Assembly (NCBI GenBank): GCA_024231905.1
Contig: JAAEQC010000218.1
Coordinates: 372,001-436,000 of the forward strand
Reading direction: 5' to 3'
DNA from: a bacterium
GTDB lineage: Bacteria > Krumholzibacteriota > Krumholzibacteriia > LZORAL124-64-63
DNA length: 64,000 nt
The position numbers were made by a program, and so were the translations under genes. The notes under the pieces were generated by a model, which was not told the DNA's origin, searched no databases, and saw only the letters and a list, made by a program, of their open reading frames with translations. Shown here piece after piece: positions 61,849 to 64,000 of this stretch (positions are counted from its first letter, which is position 1; each line of letters begins with the position of its first letter).

Positions 61849-62307
61849 ATGAAGATCAACACGAGAGTCCGCTACGGCCTGCGCGCCATCCTCCAGGTGG
61901 CCGCGCAGTATGGCAAGGATCCGGTCCCCGTATCGGCCATCAGCGAATCCCAGGAGATCAGCGGCAAGTATCTCGAACAGGTCGTCGGCGCCTTGCGTCG
62001 TTCCGGCCTCGTGGAGAGCCGCAAGGGCGTGCGCGGCGGCTACAGCCTCTCCCGCGCCCCCGAGGAAGTGACTCTCTGGGACATCATCTCCGCCCTCGAC
62101 CCCCACACCTCACTGGTGGATTGCGTCCTCGAGCCCGAGGTTTGCGACCGCTCGGACTCGTGCCTGACCCGCTCCATCTGGACTCTGCTGAGCCAGCGCA
62201 TGCAGGAGTTCTGGACCAGTTACACCCTGGCCGACCTCATCGCCACCATGCGCGAGACCGGCGACATCGGGCTCCAGTCCCTGGCGGACCTCGGACCGAG
62301 CGACTGA
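61849..62307 (+). CDS. Rrf2-family Fe-S transcriptional regulator (IscR-like)
   Basis: A 152-residue regulator. The winged helix is typical (RVRYGLRAILQVAAQ, ISESQEISGKYLEQVVGALRRSGLVESRKGVRGGYSLSR). Three Cys at 92, 99 and 105 match the cluster positions of IscR (92, 98, 104), so a [2Fe-2S] or [4Fe-4S] cluster is likely, and it may sense Fe-S status, NO or oxygen. ATG with a GAGG nine bases upstream. A palindrome in its own leader suggests autoregulation. nifUS, a natural target, lies 10.8 kb away in this window. Confidence 0.92.
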   Translation: MKINTRVRYGLRAILQVAAQYGKDPVPVSAISESQEISGKYLEQVVGALRRSGLVESRKGVRGGYSLSRAPEEVTLWDIISALDPHTSLVDCVLEPEVCDRSDSCLTRSIWTLLSQRMQEFWTSYTLADLIATMRETGDIGLQSLADLGPSD

Positions 62308-62463
62308 CCGCACTCTCCCTCCCCGCTTTCCTGAACGGTTTTTAGCCGGTTCGTGTTTGACGTACGCCCGGCCCCGACCCAACTTAGTCCCGGGCGCCTA
62401 CACGGGCGCCCGCGATACCTGTACGGGAGCGGGGCGGACGGACGAGCGGGAAGGACGCGAAGC

Positions 62464-63456
62464 ATGGAATTCACCCAGGAATTGCGGCGCAAGGCCAACG
62501 GGTTGCAGCGCACCATCGTGCTGCCGGAAACCGGGGACGAGCGCACGCTGCGTGCCGCCGCCATCATCCGTGACGAGGGCTTCGCCAAGGTCCTCCTGGT
62601 GGGCGAACCCGGGACCGTCACCGGTGGACTACAGGCCCTGGAGCTGGACCCGGCCGGCCTGGAGATCGTCGACCCGGCCAACCATCCGGACCGCGCCGCC
62701 TTTGACGCCGCCTACCACGACAAGCGTAAGCACAAGGGCATGACCCTCGAGGAAGCTTCCGCCGCCCTGGACGACCCTCTCTTCTTCGGCGCCATGCTGG
62801 TGGCCCAGGGACTGGCCGACGGCATGGTCGCCGGCGCGGTGAACGCCACGGGCAACGTGCTGCGGGCCGGCTTCCAGATCGTGGGCACGGCCCCCGACTC
62901 GAGCATCGTCTCCAGTTGCTTCGTCATGGTCAATCCGGACTGGGAATTCGGTGAGAACGGCATGATCGTCTTCGGCGACTGCGCCGTGAACCCCCAGCCC
63001 ACGGCGGCCCAGCTGGCGGATATCGCCCTGGCCACCGCGGGCACGGCCCGCGCCCTGTGCGGCATGGAGCCGCGGGTGGCCATGCTCAGCTACTCGACCC
63101 TGGGCAGCGGCGCCGGCGACGACGTGGACAAAGTCGTCGAGGCCACGAAGATCCTGGGCGAGCGCGAGCCCGGCCTGGCCGTCGACGGTCCCCTGCAGCT
63201 GGACGCGGCCCTCGTGCCCGCCATCGGCGCGAGCAAGGCCCCCGACAGCCCCGTGGCCGGCAAGGCCAACGTGGTGATCTTCCCGGACCTGGACGCCGGC
63301 AACATCGGCTACAAGCTGGTCCAGCGCCTGGCCGGAGCCGAGGCCGTGGGCCCGGTCCTGCAGGGCATGGCCAAGGGCGTGAACGACCTCTCACGGGGTT
63401 GCAGCGTCGAGGACATCGTGAACGTGGCGGCCATTACGGCGCTGCAGAGCGCCTGA
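62464..63456 (+). CDS. pta: Phosphate acetyltransferase
   Basis: A 330-residue enzyme converting acetyl-CoA and phosphate to acetyl phosphate. Motifs: [94 protein letters not shown] and [17 protein letters not shown]. It is the short form without the DRTGG regulatory domain. The ATG follows GGGAAGGACGCGAAGC. The 155-base leader holds an 8-bp hairpin (62391-62412) with no T run. ackA begins 19 bases after it. Confidence 0.97.
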   Translation: MEFTQELRRKANGLQRTIVLPETGDERTLRAAAIIRDEGFAKVLLVGEPGTVTGGLQALELDPAGLEIVDPANHPDRAAFDAAYHDKRKHKGMTLEEASAALDDPLFFGAMLVAQGLADGMVAGAVNATGNVLRAGFQIVGTAPDSSIVSSCFVMVNPDWEFGENGMIVFGDCAVNPQPTAAQLADIALATAGTARALCGMEPRVAMLSYSTLGSGAGDDVDKVVEATKILGEREPGLAVDGPLQLDAALVPAIGASKAPDSPVAGKANVVIFPDLDAGNIGYKLVQRLAGAEAVGPVLQGMAKGVNDLSRGCSVEDIVNVAAITALQSA

Positions 63457-63475
63457 GGCGCGGGGAGCGGACCGG

Positions 63476-64000
63476 ATGCAGAACGTCCTGGTCATCAACT
63501 GCGGCAGCAGCTCGCTGAAGTATCAGCTGCTGGACATGACGGGCGAGACCGTGCTGGCCAAGGGTCTCGTGGAGCGTATCGGGCTGGAGGCCGGGCGGCA
63601 CACCATGAGCCGTCCCGGCGCCGACGACGTGGTCGACGAGCGCCCCATCCCCGATCACGGCGAGGCCTTCAACCTCGTGCTGGCCGCCCTGACCGACACG
63701 GGCCATGGCGTCATCGCCTCCATGGACGAGGTCCACGCCGTGGGACACCGGGTCGTCCACGCGGGCGAGAAGTACTCGGGCTCGGTCATCATCGACCAGG
63801 ACGTGGTCGCCGCCCTGGAGGAGTGCGTGCCCCTGGCGCCCCTGCACAACCCGGCCAACATCACGGGCATCCAGGCGGCGCAGAAGGTCATGCCCCAGGT
63901 CCCCATGGTGGGCGTCTTCGATACGGCCTTCCACCAGACCATGCCGGACCGGGCCTACATCTATCCCATCCCATACCGCCTGTACGAGGAATGCCAGATC
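63476..64000 (+). CDS. ackA: Acetate kinase, N-terminal part
   Basis: The first 175 residues of acetate kinase; the rest lies past the right edge. It starts [18 protein letters not shown] (phosphate-binding ASKHA strand), then [28 protein letters not shown] and [14 protein letters not shown], all diagnostic. It takes acetyl phosphate from Pta to acetate and ATP. ATG after GGGGAGCGGACCGG, 19 bases after pta, so the pair is an operon. Confidence 0.97.
   Translation, partial: MQNVLVINCGSSSLKYQLLDMTGETVLAKGLVERIGLEAGRHTMSRPGADDVVDERPIPDHGEAFNLVLAALTDTGHGVIASMDEVHAVGHRVVHAGEKYSGSVIIDQDVVAALEECVPLAPLHNPANITGIQAAQKVMPQVPMVGVFDTAFHQTMPDRAYIYPIPYRLYEECQI

Noticed and set aside
62391..62412. Terminator or riboswitch in the pta leader
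   Set aside because: The 8-bp hairpin has no T run and I recognise no riboswitch core around it.

Overview
The window is a dense, GC-rich bacterial chromosome segment. Most of it is transcribed from the minus strand; the plus-strand genes are a CAAX-type protease, a glycosyltransferase, a PP2C phosphatase and the terminal nadE - rrf2 - pta - ackA stretch. I see no rRNA, tRNA, CRISPR array, integrase, transposase or plasmid gene, and no gap over about 300 bases without a gene. The mix suggests an uncultured Gram-negative lineage of the FCB superphylum (Krumholzibacteriota, Eiseniibacteriota or Gemmatimonadota-like): moxR - DUF58 - BatA/VWA, DUF4159 - DUF4175 - TPR, a SurA-type chaperone beside a second PPIase lipoprotein, a beta-barrel with lipoproteins, divergent polysaccharide deacetylase, ftsEX - envC, PSP1/RicT, three-domain NifU and a PPi-type phosphofructokinase. 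One candidate promoter (upstream of nifU) has the Bacteroidota-like form TTG-N19-TAnnTTTG. The phylum call is inference.

Layout. 1-358: N-terminus of priA (cut by the edge). 450-6676: a five-gene signalling operon (REC-GGDEF, kinase-HD-GYP, REC, GAF-kinase-GAF-HD-GYP, REC). 6796-10182: HAD phosphatase - nnrE/D - tsaD. 10272-11300: a CPBP membrane protease and a tiny zinc-ribbon protein, stop-to-stop. 11413-24266: a tightly coupled six-gene envelope operon (NTF2-like exported protein, a 1583-residue NtrY-like sensor kinase, DUF4159, a 1224-residue DUF4175 coiled-coil protein, TPR protein, periplasmic GATase-like protein). 24489-27340: secD - secF with a strong terminator and an unusual hairpin leader. 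27529-30071: DUF362-type ferredoxin and divergent deacetylase. 30207-40427: a long minus-strand run, ftsE - ftsX - envC - holB - PSP1 - tatD - rsmA - beta-barrel - two small lipoproteins. 40626-42113: glycosyltransferase, facing mfd - PPIase lipoprotein - surA (48947-42312); between them lies a 185-bp structured inverted-repeat element. 48976-55205: moxR - DUF58 - BatA/VWA, then nifU - nifS from its own promoter. 55386-58306: PP2C phosphatase overlapping tail to tail with a GT-C membrane protein. 58317-60607: pfp, then adenosine deaminase upstream of it. 60788-64000: nadE, an Rrf2/IscR-like regulator, pta and the start of ackA.

Functional themes are envelope biogenesis and surveillance (SecDF, SurA and the PPIase lipoprotein, FtsEX-EnvC, the MoxR/BatA and DUF4159/4175 modules, the giant kinase), genome and translation housekeeping (PriA, HolB, Mfd, RsmA, TsaD), Fe-S assembly (NifUS, possibly sensed by the Rrf2 protein) and energy metabolism (PPi-dependent glycolysis, Pta-AckA acetate production). 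Neighbouring genes often overlap by 1-4 bases (ATGA, GTGA, TGATG), so translational coupling is the rule here.
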